Shown in pieces: positions 43,704 through 53,416 of a stretch of DNA of 64,000 nucleotides (position 1 is the stretch's first letter; the number at the start of each line of letters is the position of its first letter). The notes beneath the pieces were generated by a model that saw nothing but the letters and a program-made list of their open reading frames with translations, was not told where the DNA came from and did not search any database. The stretch covers positions 27,731-91,730 of the forward strand of contig CAJULA010000013.1 in the NCBI GenBank assembly GCA_910587155.1. Reading direction: 5' to 3'. Both the position numbers and the translations under genes were made by a program. The stretch is from an uncultured Lachnospiraceae bacterium. GTDB taxonomy: Bacteria; Bacillota; Clostridia; Lachnospirales; Lachnospiraceae.

Positions 43704-43826
43704 TTAAGGAAACGCTGATCAAAGCGTTTCCCGCGCCTGATTTGCGCTGCAAAGCAGCATTTTCCTTTGCAAATCCGTGCGCATCCGCCGGAGGCTTTGA
43801 GGAAGCGCTGACTTAATCAGCACTTC
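43704..43826. repeat. Two-hairpin palindromic repeat element (MITE/REP-like)
   Basis: This is an element of about 120 bases between nadE and hslO. The left end GGAAACGCT-6-AGCGTTTCC (43708-43731) is a perfect 9-pair hairpin. The right end GAAGCGCTGA-5-TCAGCACTTC (about 43802-43826) is a near-perfect one. Between lie inner dyads, GCGCTGCAAAGCAGC-like. Sixteen bases of the left end recur at the end of the GHKL kinase gene (10395-10410). The hslO stop codon lies inside the right hairpin. Confidence 0.6.
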
Positions 43827-44692
43827 TTCAAGATTTCCGACAGTTCATCCACGGTAAAAACATACTGCTGATCGCAGAAATGACAGTCTACAGTAATCGG
43901 TTTGCCCTCTCTGATCATATCCGTGATCTCTTTTTTACCAATGCTGATGATCGCCCGCTCTACCCGTCTGCGGCTGCAGCCACAGTGATAGCGGGCAGTG
44001 ATCCGGTCTGTGACCTGCGGCCCCAGCCCCGCAAGAAGCCGCTGCAATATCTGCTCCGGTGTATCGCCCTCATCCAGCATAGACGTAACAGAACGGATGG
44101 CTTCTATGTTCTCCTCCAGCCGTCCGATCACTTCCTGCTCCGCAAATGGCATAAGCTGAATGATAAAACCCCCGGCCCGGCGCACGGTATTTTCTCTGTT
44201 CATCAAAACGCCCAGTCCCACGGTGGAAGGCACCTGTTCCGAAGAGGCAAAGTACCAGGTCAGATCCTCTGCGATTTCTCCGCTCTGCAGGCTGGTCTGC
44301 CCCACATAAGGCTCTTTTAATCCCATATCCCGGATGACCCTGAGCGTCCCCCGGCCCACTGCGCCTCCCACATCCAGTTTACCCGCTGCGCTGGGCGGCA
44401 GCATCACATCCGGATGAACCGCATACCCCTTCACATCCGCCCGGCCGTCTGCCGTCACCATCAGACCCCCGATCGGCCCGTCGCCGTCTATTTTCAGCGT
44501 CAGCAGATCCGTTTCATTTTTGAGCATGCTGCCCATCATACTGCCCGCCGTCAGCAGCCTGCCCAGAGCCGCCGTCGCCACCGGGCTGGTATGATGTATC
44601 CGCCTGGCCGTCTCCACCAGCTTCTGCGTCGTGGCAGCGAAGGCTCTCACCTGCGCATCCGCCGCTGTCGCTCTCACAATATAATCTTCCAT
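43817..44692 (-). CDS. hslO: Redox-regulated chaperone Hsp33
   Basis: This is a 291-residue holdase activated by oxidation. N-terminal features include ASRIHHTSPVATAALGRLL-like and GDGPIGGLMVTADG. The C-terminal zinc site has CGCSRRRVE and, about 30 residues on, CHFCDQQYVF. The final codons and TGA stop lie in a palindromic repeat, so the last residues (LKKC) may have been shaped by its insertion. Co-directional with the methyltransferase gene 14 bases upstream. Confidence 0.93.
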   Translation of the reverse strand: MEDYIVRATAADAQVRAFAATTQKLVETARRIHHTSPVATAALGRLLTAGSMMGSMLKNETDLLTLKIDGDGPIGGLMVTADGRADVKGYAVHPDVMLPPSAAGKLDVGGAVGRGTLRVIRDMGLKEPYVGQTSLQSGEIAEDLTWYFASSEQVPSTVGLGVLMNRENTVRRAGGFIIQLMPFAEQEVIGRLEENIEAIRSVTSMLDEGDTPEQILQRLLAGLGPQVTDRITARYHCGCSRRRVERAIISIGKKEITDMIREGKPITVDCHFCDQQYVFTVDELSEILKKC

Positions 44693-44705
44693 CCCCGTCT
44701 CCCTT

Positions 44706-45473
44706 TCAGCATCTGCCTGACTCTTTTCCCGCCTCCCGGGCGGTCACACAGATCCGTTCACTGACGGCAGATACCGCTCCTCCGGTATCCGCATCCATCG
44801 CGTCCACAAACACAAGCCCCGCCCGCGCAAGCATCTCCCTGATCTCCGACAGCGTATAGCCCCTCTGATAATGGGTCTCCACCGCTCTGCGGAAGCGACC
44901 ATCCGGCTCTTTGATAAAAACAGTCAGGTCGTATTCATTGACCCGCTGCTCTTCATGATAATAGTTTTCCCAGATGAAGCTGCAGGTTTCCCGGTTTTCC
45001 GCGATGGTCGTATCGCCGATTACCTCGCGGTATTTGTAGTCCGTATTAAAATCAAAGAAAAAAATACCGCCCGGATCCAGATAATTGTTCACAAGCGCAA
45101 AGACTCTGATCAGCTGCTCTTTTTCCAGAATATAATTGATACTGTCGCACAGGCTTACCACTGCCCGTACCGTGCCATACAGTTCAAATTCCCGCATATC
45201 CTGGCACAGATAAAGGATATCATGTCCTGATCTGTCCCGCTTATCCATGGCACGGCTCAGCATCTCCCCGGCATTGTCGATGCCGATCATATCATAGCCG
45301 CTCTCTGCGAGCAGCTCTGTCAGCGTCCCGGTCCCGCATCCCAGATCCAGCACCAGACCATCCGTGATGGAATACTGTCTGAGCACTTCACAGACCGTAT
45401 CCCGCCAGGCCGCATACGGCGTTTCCTCCATAAAAATATCATATACTTCTGCAAAATCCGTATATACTTCCAT
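44706..45473 (-). CDS. Class I SAM-dependent methyltransferase
   Basis: This is a 255-residue Rossmann-fold methyltransferase. It has motif I LDLGCGTGTLTELL near residue 40, DMIGIDNAGEMLSRA, and a motif-IV-like VSLCDSINYIL. The family includes small-molecule and lipid methyltransferases. The substrate cannot be told from sequence. It lies between hslO and a small multidrug-export-like gene in one tight run; no functional link is evident. Confidence 0.88.
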   Translation of the reverse strand: MEVYTDFAEVYDIFMEETPYAAWRDTVCEVLRQYSITDGLVLDLGCGTGTLTELLAESGYDMIGIDNAGEMLSRAMDKRDRSGHDILYLCQDMREFELYGTVRAVVSLCDSINYILEKEQLIRVFALVNNYLDPGGIFFFDFNTDYKYREVIGDTTIAENRETCSFIWENYYHEEQRVNEYDLTVFIKEPDGRFRRAVETHYQRGYTLSEIREMLARAGLVFVDAMDADTGGAVSAVSERICVTAREAGKESGRC

Positions 45474-45508
45474 AAAACTCCGCTCCGTCCCGCCATCTCT
45501 CTGCCGGA

Positions 45509-46009
45509 TCAGCCAACGATCGCCCCCAGCAGCCCATAGGACACAATCGACATGATTACCGTCGCCATGGCAATCCCGATCAGAACAGCCAGTATCGCTT
45601 TCTTAAAGTCCACCTCCAGAAGCGCCGCTATCAGCGAACCTGTCCACGCACCTGTTCCCGGCAGAGGGACACCCACAAAGAGCACCAGGCCCCAGAACTC
45701 ATATTTGCGGATGCTGTCGCTCTTACCCAGCGCACGGCTTTCCAGCTTCTCGATGATCTTTCCGATCACGGGCACATGGCGGAACCATTTAAACACCTGC
45801 CGGATAAACAGCAGGATAAAAGGCACCGGAATCACATTGCCGATAATGCAGATGGGGACCGCCACGGTAATGGGCACTTTTAAAAGAGACGCCGCAATCA
45901 GACCGCCCCTCAGCTCCAGAATCGGTATCATGGAAATGATAAAGATAACGAGTTCTCTGGAAATATAACCACCTAACGTATCCGTAAACCAAACTACCAG
46001 ACTTTCCAT
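45509..46009 (-). CDS. Small multidrug-export-type membrane protein (COG2426/PF06695-like)
   Basis: This is a 166-residue membrane protein with about four helices. The motifs ISMIPILELRGGLIAASLL and GVPLPGTGAWTGSLIAALLE are those of the Sm_multidrug_ex family, in which the two similar half-motifs sit on re-entrant segments. Transport function in this family is poorly tested. Co-directional with hisC, 16 bases away. Confidence 0.85.
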   Translation of the reverse strand: MESLVVWFTDTLGGYISRELVIFIISMIPILELRGGLIAASLLKVPITVAVPICIIGNVIPVPFILLFIRQVFKWFRHVPVIGKIIEKLESRALGKSDSIRKYEFWGLVLFVGVPLPGTGAWTGSLIAALLEVDFKKAILAVLIGIAMATVIMSIVSYGLLGAIVG

Positions 46010-46025
46010 AAATATCTCCTGTTAT

Positions 46026-47090
46026 TTAATATTGATTTAGATATTCCTGCAGACATGCGGTCAATGCCTCCATCTGCGCCTGCGTCCCGATACTGATCCG
46101 CAGATAATTGTCAATCCGCGGCCTGGGAAAATACCGGACATAGATTCCCGCCTTTTTAAGCGCCGCAAACAGCTCCCTCGCAGGAATCCGCTTATGAGAG
46201 ACAAAAAGGAAATTGCTCTGCGAATCGGTACATACAAATCCCAGCTCCGCCAGCTTTTGTTTCGTCCATTCTCTCGTCTCTATGACTTTTTCCAAAGTCT
46301 TCCTGAAATATACATCATCGCGGATACTTGCCTCTCCCGCTGCCAGCGACGGCAGATTCATCGTATACGAATTAAAGGAAAACTTCACATCCTGCAGACA
46401 GCCGATCAGCTTCTCCCCGCCCAGTGCGTAGCCGATGCGCAGCCCCGCCAGAGAGCGCGACTTCGAAAATGTCCTCACCACCAGCAGATTGTCATACCGC
46501 GCCAGCAGCGGCACTACACTCTTATTCCCGCCGCTGAAATCAATATAGGCTTCATCCACGATCACCACCACATCTTCATTCGCCCGGACTATGCTCTCCA
46601 CATCCTCCGGCTCCGTCAAAATGCCGGTGGGCGCATTGGGATTTGGAAAAATGATGCCGCCGCTGCCGCCCATATAAGCAGACGGATCTATGGTCAGATC
46701 CTGCCGCAGCGGTCTGACCTCAAACGGGATCCCGTACAGATTTGCCCACACATCATAAAAAGAATAGGTAATGTCAGGGAACAAAACGGGCCGCCCGCTG
46801 TTAAAAAAAGTCAGAAAGGCAAGCGCCAGCACATCGTCCGAACCTACGCCTACAAAAACCTGTTCCTTTTTCAGCCCGTGATAATCCGCCAGCGCCTGAC
46901 GCAGCCTCCCTGCATCCGGATCGGGATACAGACGATACTGCTCCGCACGGATGCTTTGTATGGCCGCAATCACGCCCGGCGGCGGCGGATAGGGATTCTC
47001 GTTTGTATTTAACTTGATGACGTCCCTCTCTCCCGGCTGCTCGCCAGGCGTATAAGGAACCACTCTTCTCACATTTGCTTCCCAGCTCAT
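46026..47090 (-). CDS. hisC: Histidinol-phosphate aminotransferase
   Basis: This is a 354-residue PLP enzyme with start MSWEANVRRVVPYTPGEQ and a GAGAG site upstream. It has KLNTNENPYPPPP, PNPNAPTGI, DEAYIDFSGG and the PLP Lys in TFSKSRSLAGLRIGYALG. It transaminates imidazole acetol phosphate in histidine synthesis; no other his genes are adjacent, so a broader aromatic specificity is possible. Confidence 0.92.
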   Translation of the reverse strand: MSWEANVRRVVPYTPGEQPGERDVIKLNTNENPYPPPPGVIAAIQSIRAEQYRLYPDPDAGRLRQALADYHGLKKEQVFVGVGSDDVLALAFLTFFNSGRPVLFPDITYSFYDVWANLYGIPFEVRPLRQDLTIDPSAYMGGSGGIIFPNPNAPTGILTEPEDVESIVRANEDVVVIVDEAYIDFSGGNKSVVPLLARYDNLLVVRTFSKSRSLAGLRIGYALGGEKLIGCLQDVKFSFNSYTMNLPSLAAGEASIRDDVYFRKTLEKVIETREWTKQKLAELGFVCTDSQSNFLFVSHKRIPARELFAALKKAGIYVRYFPRPRIDNYLRISIGTQAQMEALTACLQEYLNQY

Positions 47091-47128
47091 ACGATTCTCT
47101 CTCTTTCCACATATTGCAGTCTTGTTCC

Positions 47129-47157
47129 ATACTAACAAATTTTTCCGGGTAATGCAA
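47129..47157 (-). promoter_or_regulatory. Probable promoter of the hisC-led run
   Basis: Minus strand: TTGCAT (47157-47152), a 17-base spacer, TAGTAT (47134-47129), about 39 bases before the hisC ATG. Confidence 0.55.
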
Positions 47158-47180
47158 TGAATTGTTACCGCGCAATCCTA

Positions 47181-47209
47181 TTGACACAATTCCTCCCATA
47201 TCATAAACT
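47181..47209 (+). promoter_or_regulatory. Probable promoter of the DUF6020-like gene
   Basis: TTGACA (47181-47186), a 17-base spacer, TAAACT (47204-47209), 27 bases before the ATG. An imperfect dyad CTCCCAT/ATGGGAG flanks the -10 element and could be an operator. Confidence 0.6.
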
Positions 47210-47235
47210 TTTATAAAAAATGATGGGAGAATATT

Positions 47236-49032
47236 ATGAATCCGGTTAAACATAAAACTTTTTTACCCGTCCCGGCTGCCTTTATGGCCGCGTGGGCATG
47301 CATACGGGCATGTGGTATCAGTACGTTCCATCCGGCGGGCGGCCTTATGTTCCTTGTCTTTTTCCTGACGGGCAGGGAATTTGTGAAATGGTGCGGTGAG
47401 CGGCAGCCGTCCCGGCGCTATGTCGTCACATCCGCCGCCCTGTCGGCTCTCTTTACCCTCTTTTATTTGTGTGCCGATTATGAGTCTCTGCTGTCCGGGT
47501 TAAACAGCACACTCTTTCGCCTGGGGATCCTCTTTGTCAGCGGCAGCGGCCTGTATCTCCTTTTTTATGTACTTGTGATGTCGTTTTTCCTCTGGACAGA
47601 CACATACACCATGCAAAATACCGACCGGGTATCCTCCCGTTTGTATCAGAAGCTGCCCCTGATTTCTTTTCTGTTCTGCCTTTTGGCCTGGCTGCCGTAT
47701 CTGGCCGCAAATTATCCGGGTGTCATGACTGTGGACAGCCTGAATCAGTATGGGCAGATTGTCGGCGCGCTGCCCATGAGCAATCATCATCCCTGGGCCC
47801 ATACGCAGCTGATAGGCTTTTTCTGGCATATCGGCATGGCGCTGACCGGCGATCCCATCACGGGGCTTGGTCTGTTTACGATCTTTCAGATGCTTGTGAT
47901 GGCCGGCATCTTTGCCTTCCTGATGGATACCATGATCCGGATGCAGGTACACAGGCGTATCTGTCTGGCCACGCTCGCTTTCTATGCGCTGCTGCCATAC
48001 AATGCCCTCTATATGGTAACGATGTGGAAGGATATTCTGTTTTCCGGTATGGTCCTGCTCTATTCCACCATACTGCTGCGCTTTCTGACCGGCAGCACAC
48101 ATACATCCCACGGACAGGCCGCTGTTTTCCCGCTTACCTTCCGCACGGATCTGCTGTATCTGCTGGCCGGTATCTGCATGTGCCTGTTCCGCTCCAACGG
48201 CTTTTACGCCTTTCTGCTCACACTGCCCTTTTTGCTGTTTTGCTTTCGAAAAGAATGGAAGAAACATCTTGCGCTGAATCTGCTCATCCTGCTCTGCGTA
48301 CTGACCGTAAAGGGACCGGTCATGAATGCCGCTCAGGTGGCTTCGGCGGATTTTGTGGAGTCGCTTTCCATTCCCATCCAGCTGGCGGCCAGAGTTTATG
48401 CCGATGGAGAAAGCGTCAGCGAAGCCGATGAGGAAATGTGGAACCGCATCGTGGATACTTCCAGGATTGCAGCGACCTATGAATCTTTCTGCTCTGACCA
48501 TATGAAAAATCTCATCAGACAGGGCGACCAGGCCTACCTGGAAGCACACAAGGCCGACTATTTCAGGCTGTGGCTGCGTTTCGGACTCTCCCATCCTCTT
48601 GCCTATCTGCGCGGCTATATTGACGCCACCAAAGGTTACTGGTTTCCGGATGTCCCCAATCGCATCGGCTTTGATGAACGGATTGCCGAAAACCCTTATG
48701 GCCTTACCGCCAGGCCCCTGCTTCATGGCCCCGTCGCCATCAAACTGCACGAGATTCTGTTTAAACTGCCGGATATGCTGCCTCTGTATGGCCTTCTCTT
48801 TTCCCTGGGCGCCATGTTCTGGCTCTGTATCCTGCTGGCCGCCAGAACCTTTGTCTCCGGTCAGAGCCGCCGTCTGATCCTCTTTCTGCCGAACGGCGCC
48901 ATTATGGCCACTCTCTTTCTGGCAACGCCTGTGTACAATGAATTCCGCTATGCCTATTCCATGCTGCTGACCATCCCGCTCTTCCTTGTCATCGCCTGTG
49001 ATAACCGCGGGAGAAAACATATAACAGAATAA
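47236..49032 (+). CDS. DUF6020-type polytopic membrane protein
   Basis: This is a 598-residue protein with about 12-13 helices. The extracytoplasmic region between helices carries YPGVMTVDSLNQYGQ, NHHPWAHTQLIGFFW and MVTMWKDILFSG, which match the DUF6020/GT-C-like group seen in Lachnospiraceae surface-polymer loci. Its acidic residues after the first helices could be a catalytic site (inference). The gene end overlaps the convergent YfhO gene by 44 bases. Confidence 0.8.
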   Translation: MNPVKHKTFLPVPAAFMAAWACIRACGISTFHPAGGLMFLVFFLTGREFVKWCGERQPSRRYVVTSAALSALFTLFYLCADYESLLSGLNSTLFRLGILFVSGSGLYLLFYVLVMSFFLWTDTYTMQNTDRVSSRLYQKLPLISFLFCLLAWLPYLAANYPGVMTVDSLNQYGQIVGALPMSNHHPWAHTQLIGFFWHIGMALTGDPITGLGLFTIFQMLVMAGIFAFLMDTMIRMQVHRRICLATLAFYALLPYNALYMVTMWKDILFSGMVLLYSTILLRFLTGSTHTSHGQAAVFPLTFRTDLLYLLAGICMCLFRSNGFYAFLLTLPFLLFCFRKEWKKHLALNLLILLCVLTVKGPVMNAAQVASADFVESLSIPIQLAARVYADGESVSEADEEMWNRIVDTSRIAATYESFCSDHMKNLIRQGDQAYLEAHKADYFRLWLRFGLSHPLAYLRGYIDATKGYWFPDVPNRIGFDERIAENPYGLTARPLLHGPVAIKLHEILFKLPDMLPLYGLLFSLGAMFWLCILLAARTFVSGQSRRLILFLPNGAIMATLFLATPVYNEFRYAYSMLLTIPLFLVIACDNRGRKHITE

Positions 49033-51514
49033 GGATTGCCGCACATACCAGACTCAGCCAGATCCCCGGCGTCCTCCCCGGCGGTGTATAGATAAAGGCC
49101 ACAGCATGCACCCCGGCGGGCACGTCCACGCTCAGCATGGCCCCGCCAAAAAGCCGCACCGGCACCTTCCGCCCGTCCACGGACGCCTGCCACCCGTCTT
49201 CCCCGGGAATGGAAGTGACCAGCAGCCCGGCCCTTTGGGCACTTACCTGTCCCGAAAGAGAGCGGCCTGTGACTTCTCCTATCGTTAGCGTACTTTGGGC
49301 AAGACAGCGGATCGTCTCCTCCAGTGCCGGCACTGACAGGCGGTACGCGGCCAGCTTCAGTCTCTTCCTTTCATTCCGTATCTCGCCGCTCTGCGACAGC
49401 CTTACTTCCTCCCCCGCATCGCACCAGCCCAGATCCAGCATCCTGGGGTAATATACTTTTTCAAAAATCTTTTCTTCACCGCCCACGCTGGCCGCAATAT
49501 CCCGTGTGGCACAGCTCTCGGGATATACATAATAATGTCCCGCTTCCACAATTTTCAGTAAACCATCCCCGTCCTCATACAGGACGCCGGCAGCGGAAAA
49601 TAAAGGCTCTCTTACCCCCAGCGCCTGCGCAAGCAAGTTCTGTACCCGGGCCGGGTCTCCCTCTTCCATATCCCATTTCTCCAGGCTGTCCTGCTCCACA
49701 ACAAAGCCCGGCGGCAGCGTATAGCGGTTCTCATACAGGCAGACATCCCCCTCCTTTTGCAGCAGCGTATAAAGATCGCCTGTCAGGGCCGGGGAATCCG
49801 TCAGCATATAGCGGACGTTCAGCAGAGCCGCCGTCAGCGGTGTGGCGCCGTCAAAGCAGTAAAATACCTTGCTGCTGCTCATCCCCATCCGCTTATAAAA
49901 ATGTGCCATGGATGCATTGACAGTGGAGGAAAAAAAGGTAGCCGTGGGATAATCTCCAAGCATTCCGTCATTTTTTGTCATCCGGCCTGCCTCCTCCACA
50001 CGATAAAAGCCATCTTCCTGATCCAGAGCGGCAAGCAGCCTCTCCCTGCCGTGAATATAGGCCAGATATTCCGTCCGGCTCGTGGTCATCACACTCGTTG
50101 TCATGGTATTACCTGCCGCTTCCGTGACCGCCGCACACAATACGAGCAGGGCGGCCACATTCCTCAACTTTTTACTTCTCTCCCCTGCAAAACCGGCCGC
50201 TGACAAAGCCAGCAGCAATATTGTATACAATAGCACATACAACATGGTAAACAGCACATTTTCAGAGGATACCTCTCCGCCACGCAGGAGGAGGCACATC
50301 GCCAGCACGAAAAGGCCCACAAAGGCAGAAAGCAAAAGAGAAAGCGCCTGTCGGGAAGGCTTCCCGCCCCGGAAGGTGCAGGATCTCATATAGTGAGTAA
50401 ACGCTTCATAACTCATCACAAGCACGAGAAACAGGTAGAGAAAGGACTGCCTTGCCGGAAGATTATCAGGAAAATTCATCCCATGCCAGAAAAAATCCAG
50501 GATATTTACGGAAAAACTCACGGCAAACAGTACCAGCATGGCCAGTCTGGGCAGCTTTTCCCGCCAGCGAATCTGCCGGCAGCCGATGTAAAGCGGAATC
50601 AACAAAAACACTGCCGCACCACAGTAAATATTCGGCCAGTGCGCATTTCTGATCTCCGTGCCTACATTCATACAATGTCTGGCCACAATCTCCCAGGGCG
50701 CAAAGTAAATTTCCGTCCGGGACGGCATGTGCATCTGGTCAAACCGGGTGGCACGTATAGCCAGCGCCCCCGGCACCAGCACCGCACCGGACAGCCCTGC
50801 TGCCAGCAGAGAATACAGGACAAACTGCTTCAGCCTGCCGCATAACAGGCGAAATGACAAAGCGAGAGAACGCGGCGGGGCCAGAAGCAAAACCACACAG
50901 TAAAAGACCAGAAAAATACAGATCAGCATGGAAATATAATAGTTGGTAAGAATGGAAAAACCAAGAGAAATACAGTACAGAAAGGGTCTGCGGCGCCAGA
51001 TCAAGTCTTCCAGTCCAAATATAATAACAGGTGCTATAAAAATACAGTCCAGCCACATAATGTTCCAGTTATAGGCCGCCATAAATCCGGACAGCGCATA
51101 AAACAGAGAAAAAACGGTGATATCATACCCATCCCTGCCAAAATGCCGTTTCAGATACCAGGCAAAGGAGAGGCCGCACAGCCCGATCTTGATCACGATC
51201 ATGCCGGTCATACATTCAATCAGATATTCCTGCGGGCATAAAAGCAGCAGCCAGTTACACGGGCTGGCCAGATAATAGGCATACAGCGCCGGAAAATTGG
51301 CGCCCAGACCTGCCCGCCAGGAAAAAAGCAGCGTCTCTCCTTCCCGCAGCTTGCGGTGGAATTCCGTAAAAAAGGGCAGATATTGATTATACAGGTCTAC
51401 CCGCAGAAAACACCGGTCCCCAAAAGGGTATATTTCCTTATACAGGATAACGGCAATCATGACTGCCGCCGGAATACAAAAGGCCGCCAGCAGCGGCCTT
51501 CTCTTTTTTATCAT
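48989..51514 (-). CDS. YfhO-family membrane protein (glycosylation-linked)
   Basis: This is an 841-residue protein. The N-terminal ~470 residues form about 12 helices in a GT-C arrangement with YPFGDRCFLRVDLYNQYLPF near the N-terminus. The C-terminal ~350 residues are a soluble outer domain, followed by a final helix. YfhO proteins of Gram-positive bacteria are implicated in glycosylating lipoteichoic acids. An LTA-synthase-type gene lies 45 bases upstream in the same direction, which fits. The 3' end overlaps the convergent DUF6020-like gene. Confidence 0.88.
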   Translation of the reverse strand: MIKKRRPLLAAFCIPAAVMIAVILYKEIYPFGDRCFLRVDLYNQYLPFFTEFHRKLREGETLLFSWRAGLGANFPALYAYYLASPCNWLLLLCPQEYLIECMTGMIVIKIGLCGLSFAWYLKRHFGRDGYDITVFSLFYALSGFMAAYNWNIMWLDCIFIAPVIIFGLEDLIWRRRPFLYCISLGFSILTNYYISMLICIFLVFYCVVLLLAPPRSLALSFRLLCGRLKQFVLYSLLAAGLSGAVLVPGALAIRATRFDQMHMPSRTEIYFAPWEIVARHCMNVGTEIRNAHWPNIYCGAAVFLLIPLYIGCRQIRWREKLPRLAMLVLFAVSFSVNILDFFWHGMNFPDNLPARQSFLYLFLVLVMSYEAFTHYMRSCTFRGGKPSRQALSLLLSAFVGLFVLAMCLLLRGGEVSSENVLFTMLYVLLYTILLLALSAAGFAGERSKKLRNVAALLVLCAAVTEAAGNTMTTSVMTTSRTEYLAYIHGRERLLAALDQEDGFYRVEEAGRMTKNDGMLGDYPTATFFSSTVNASMAHFYKRMGMSSSKVFYCFDGATPLTAALLNVRYMLTDSPALTGDLYTLLQKEGDVCLYENRYTLPPGFVVEQDSLEKWDMEEGDPARVQNLLAQALGVREPLFSAAGVLYEDGDGLLKIVEAGHYYVYPESCATRDIAASVGGEEKIFEKVYYPRMLDLGWCDAGEEVRLSQSGEIRNERKRLKLAAYRLSVPALEETIRCLAQSTLTIGEVTGRSLSGQVSAQRAGLLVTSIPGEDGWQASVDGRKVPVRLFGGAMLSVDVPAGVHAVAFIYTPPGRTPGIWLSLVCAAILILLYVFSRGYHRR

Positions 51515-51559
51515 CTCGCCCGTCCCCTTCTTTTCCCCAATGTCCGCACACCTGACAGA

Positions 51560-53347
51560 TTATGACCTGCCGGCATCAAACAGACGATAATACTGCAGTC
51601 TCTGATACGTCAACAGCTCCTGCGATTCTTTTCTCTCCTCATCGGTGAGCCGCCTGCCGCTCTCATCCAGTATCTGCTTCCCGCTGATCACGGGATAGCG
51701 CTGCTGCAGTGTTTCCAGATATCCATAGTATCCCTGTAACGGGATCCCTGCCTGCCTCAGTACTTCCAATGCCAGAAAATTAGCGCTCATCTCCCGGTCC
51801 CGCTCCTCCTTGATATCAAAATTCGCCCAAAGGACAAACGGCACCTCATATCGTTTCATTTCCTGCTCCGGTGTCAGTTCCCTCACCGTGGTCTTGTTAT
51901 TTTTCAAAACCGGCGCCGCAACCGTATCATTGGGCTGATGATCCCCGAAAAACAGAACCAGAATCTCTTCTTCCTGCGCGGAAAAATAAGCGATCAGTTC
52001 TTTCAGCGCCTGATCCGTTAAAAAAATCAGGGACAGATATTGCGACAAAGACGTGGACGCAATTCCCTCCACCTTGATCTGCGGCGTGAAATTGGCAAAT
52101 TCCTGATCGTAACCGCCATGATTCTGCATCGTCACATTGAACAGAAACAACGGCTGATCCGGGCGGCGGTTCTCATAAGTCTCTATGATCTGTGCAAAAT
52201 CCGACGCATCACTCACATACTTGCGCACATAGTCGGCATTGGCATAATCGGGCAGAAAATGCATTTCATCAAATCCCATGAAGGGATACACCTGCTGCCG
52301 ACTCCATCCTTTCGCATGATAAGGATGCATGGCCACACAAAAATAACCCCGCTCTTTCAATTCCGATGCCAGTGACGGGAGCGCACCGCGGATATGCTGC
52401 TGATAGGGGATACTCCCCTGCGGCAGAAAAGCCATGGTATTTCCCGTCAGAAATTCAAACTCCGTATTGGCAGTATTGCCGCCCAGCACAGAAACATGCA
52501 GCTTGCCTGACACTGTATTCTCCGCTCTCTGCAGACTATGGAAATACGGCATGTAATCTTTGTTGCAGGGTAATTCCCCGATCCAGGACATATCTGCAAA
52601 CGATTCATTCATAATCACAATGATATGGGGCGGCTTTTCTGATGGCAAAACGCTGCCTCCCGCCTCTGTCTCATCGCCTTCGCCATATGCCTCCAGCAGC
52701 TTGCGACAGGCCTGTGCGTCATAGCCGTCCGGCTTTTCCGCATGCACATATTTCAGCTCCATCAGAAAAGCCACCGCACTGCCATTTCGCTTCTGCACCA
52801 CCCCGGGCGTAAACATCTTGTCATAGAGCCGCAGTCCGGAGATGACTTCCTCCTGATGCAGCAGCAGTGTCATTCCTGACAGCAGAAGCGCCGCCGCCAG
52901 ACCGCCTGCCATACGCAGCCGTTTCCTTTCCACCCGACAGCAAAAAAGCTGCTCCGCCAGAAGCAGCGCCGCAAACCCAAGCAAAACCAGCCAGGCTCTT
53001 GCAGAAAGCGCATAGCTGAAATTATCCGCCACCGATGCGGCCGTCCCTGCCGAATAGATATCCCATGGCAGAATCGGCGAAGACCGAAAGGAAATCACAT
53101 AATAATTGGCCAGTCCGGTGAGCATAAACATCGCGGTCTGCATCCGCAGCGCAGCCCGCAGACGCCCTGTGAGCACAAACAACAGCGCCGCCACTCCCCA
53201 GTAAAAGACAAGATTTAACGCCCAGACAACCGGCTTCATATCTGTAAACGGATTGTAGCAATAGCTTTCCGTCAGAAGAAACGTAAAGAACGGGCAAAGG
53301 AAAAATCCGAAAAAGGGCAGACTCCTGCCCTGTATGATCTTTTTCAT
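51560..53347 (-). CDS. Lipoteichoic-acid-synthase-type sulfatase-fold enzyme
   Basis: This is a 595-residue protein. Five N-terminal helices (about 10-165) are followed by an extracellular alkaline-phosphatase-fold domain: IVIMNESFADMSW, the nucleophile region GGNTANTEFEFLTGNTMAF, HPYHAKGWSRQQVYP and the metal site FFGDHQPN. Length and order match LtaS and related phosphoglycerol transferases. It would polymerise glycerol phosphate on a lipid anchor at the outer membrane face. It is preceded by the propeller gene and followed by yfhO-like. Confidence 0.9.
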   Translation of the reverse strand: MKKIIQGRSLPFFGFFLCPFFTFLLTESYCYNPFTDMKPVVWALNLVFYWGVAALLFVLTGRLRAALRMQTAMFMLTGLANYYVISFRSSPILPWDIYSAGTAASVADNFSYALSARAWLVLLGFAALLLAEQLFCCRVERKRLRMAGGLAAALLLSGMTLLLHQEEVISGLRLYDKMFTPGVVQKRNGSAVAFLMELKYVHAEKPDGYDAQACRKLLEAYGEGDETEAGGSVLPSEKPPHIIVIMNESFADMSWIGELPCNKDYMPYFHSLQRAENTVSGKLHVSVLGGNTANTEFEFLTGNTMAFLPQGSIPYQQHIRGALPSLASELKERGYFCVAMHPYHAKGWSRQQVYPFMGFDEMHFLPDYANADYVRKYVSDASDFAQIIETYENRRPDQPLFLFNVTMQNHGGYDQEFANFTPQIKVEGIASTSLSQYLSLIFLTDQALKELIAYFSAQEEEILVLFFGDHQPNDTVAAPVLKNNKTTVRELTPEQEMKRYEVPFVLWANFDIKEERDREMSANFLALEVLRQAGIPLQGYYGYLETLQQRYPVISGKQILDESGRRLTDEERKESQELLTYQRLQYYRLFDAGRS

Positions 53348-53416
53348 AATCTCCTCCGTAGGATATCGGTTCTCTGTTTATCCTTTTCCACCTTGAACCA
53401 ATAAGATTCTCTTCGT

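Noticed and set aside
47500..49044. 514-codon minus-strand frame opposite the DUF6020-like gene
   Set aside because: Gln/His/Gly-rich antisense shadow; the plus-strand frame has promoter, membrane helices and family motifs.
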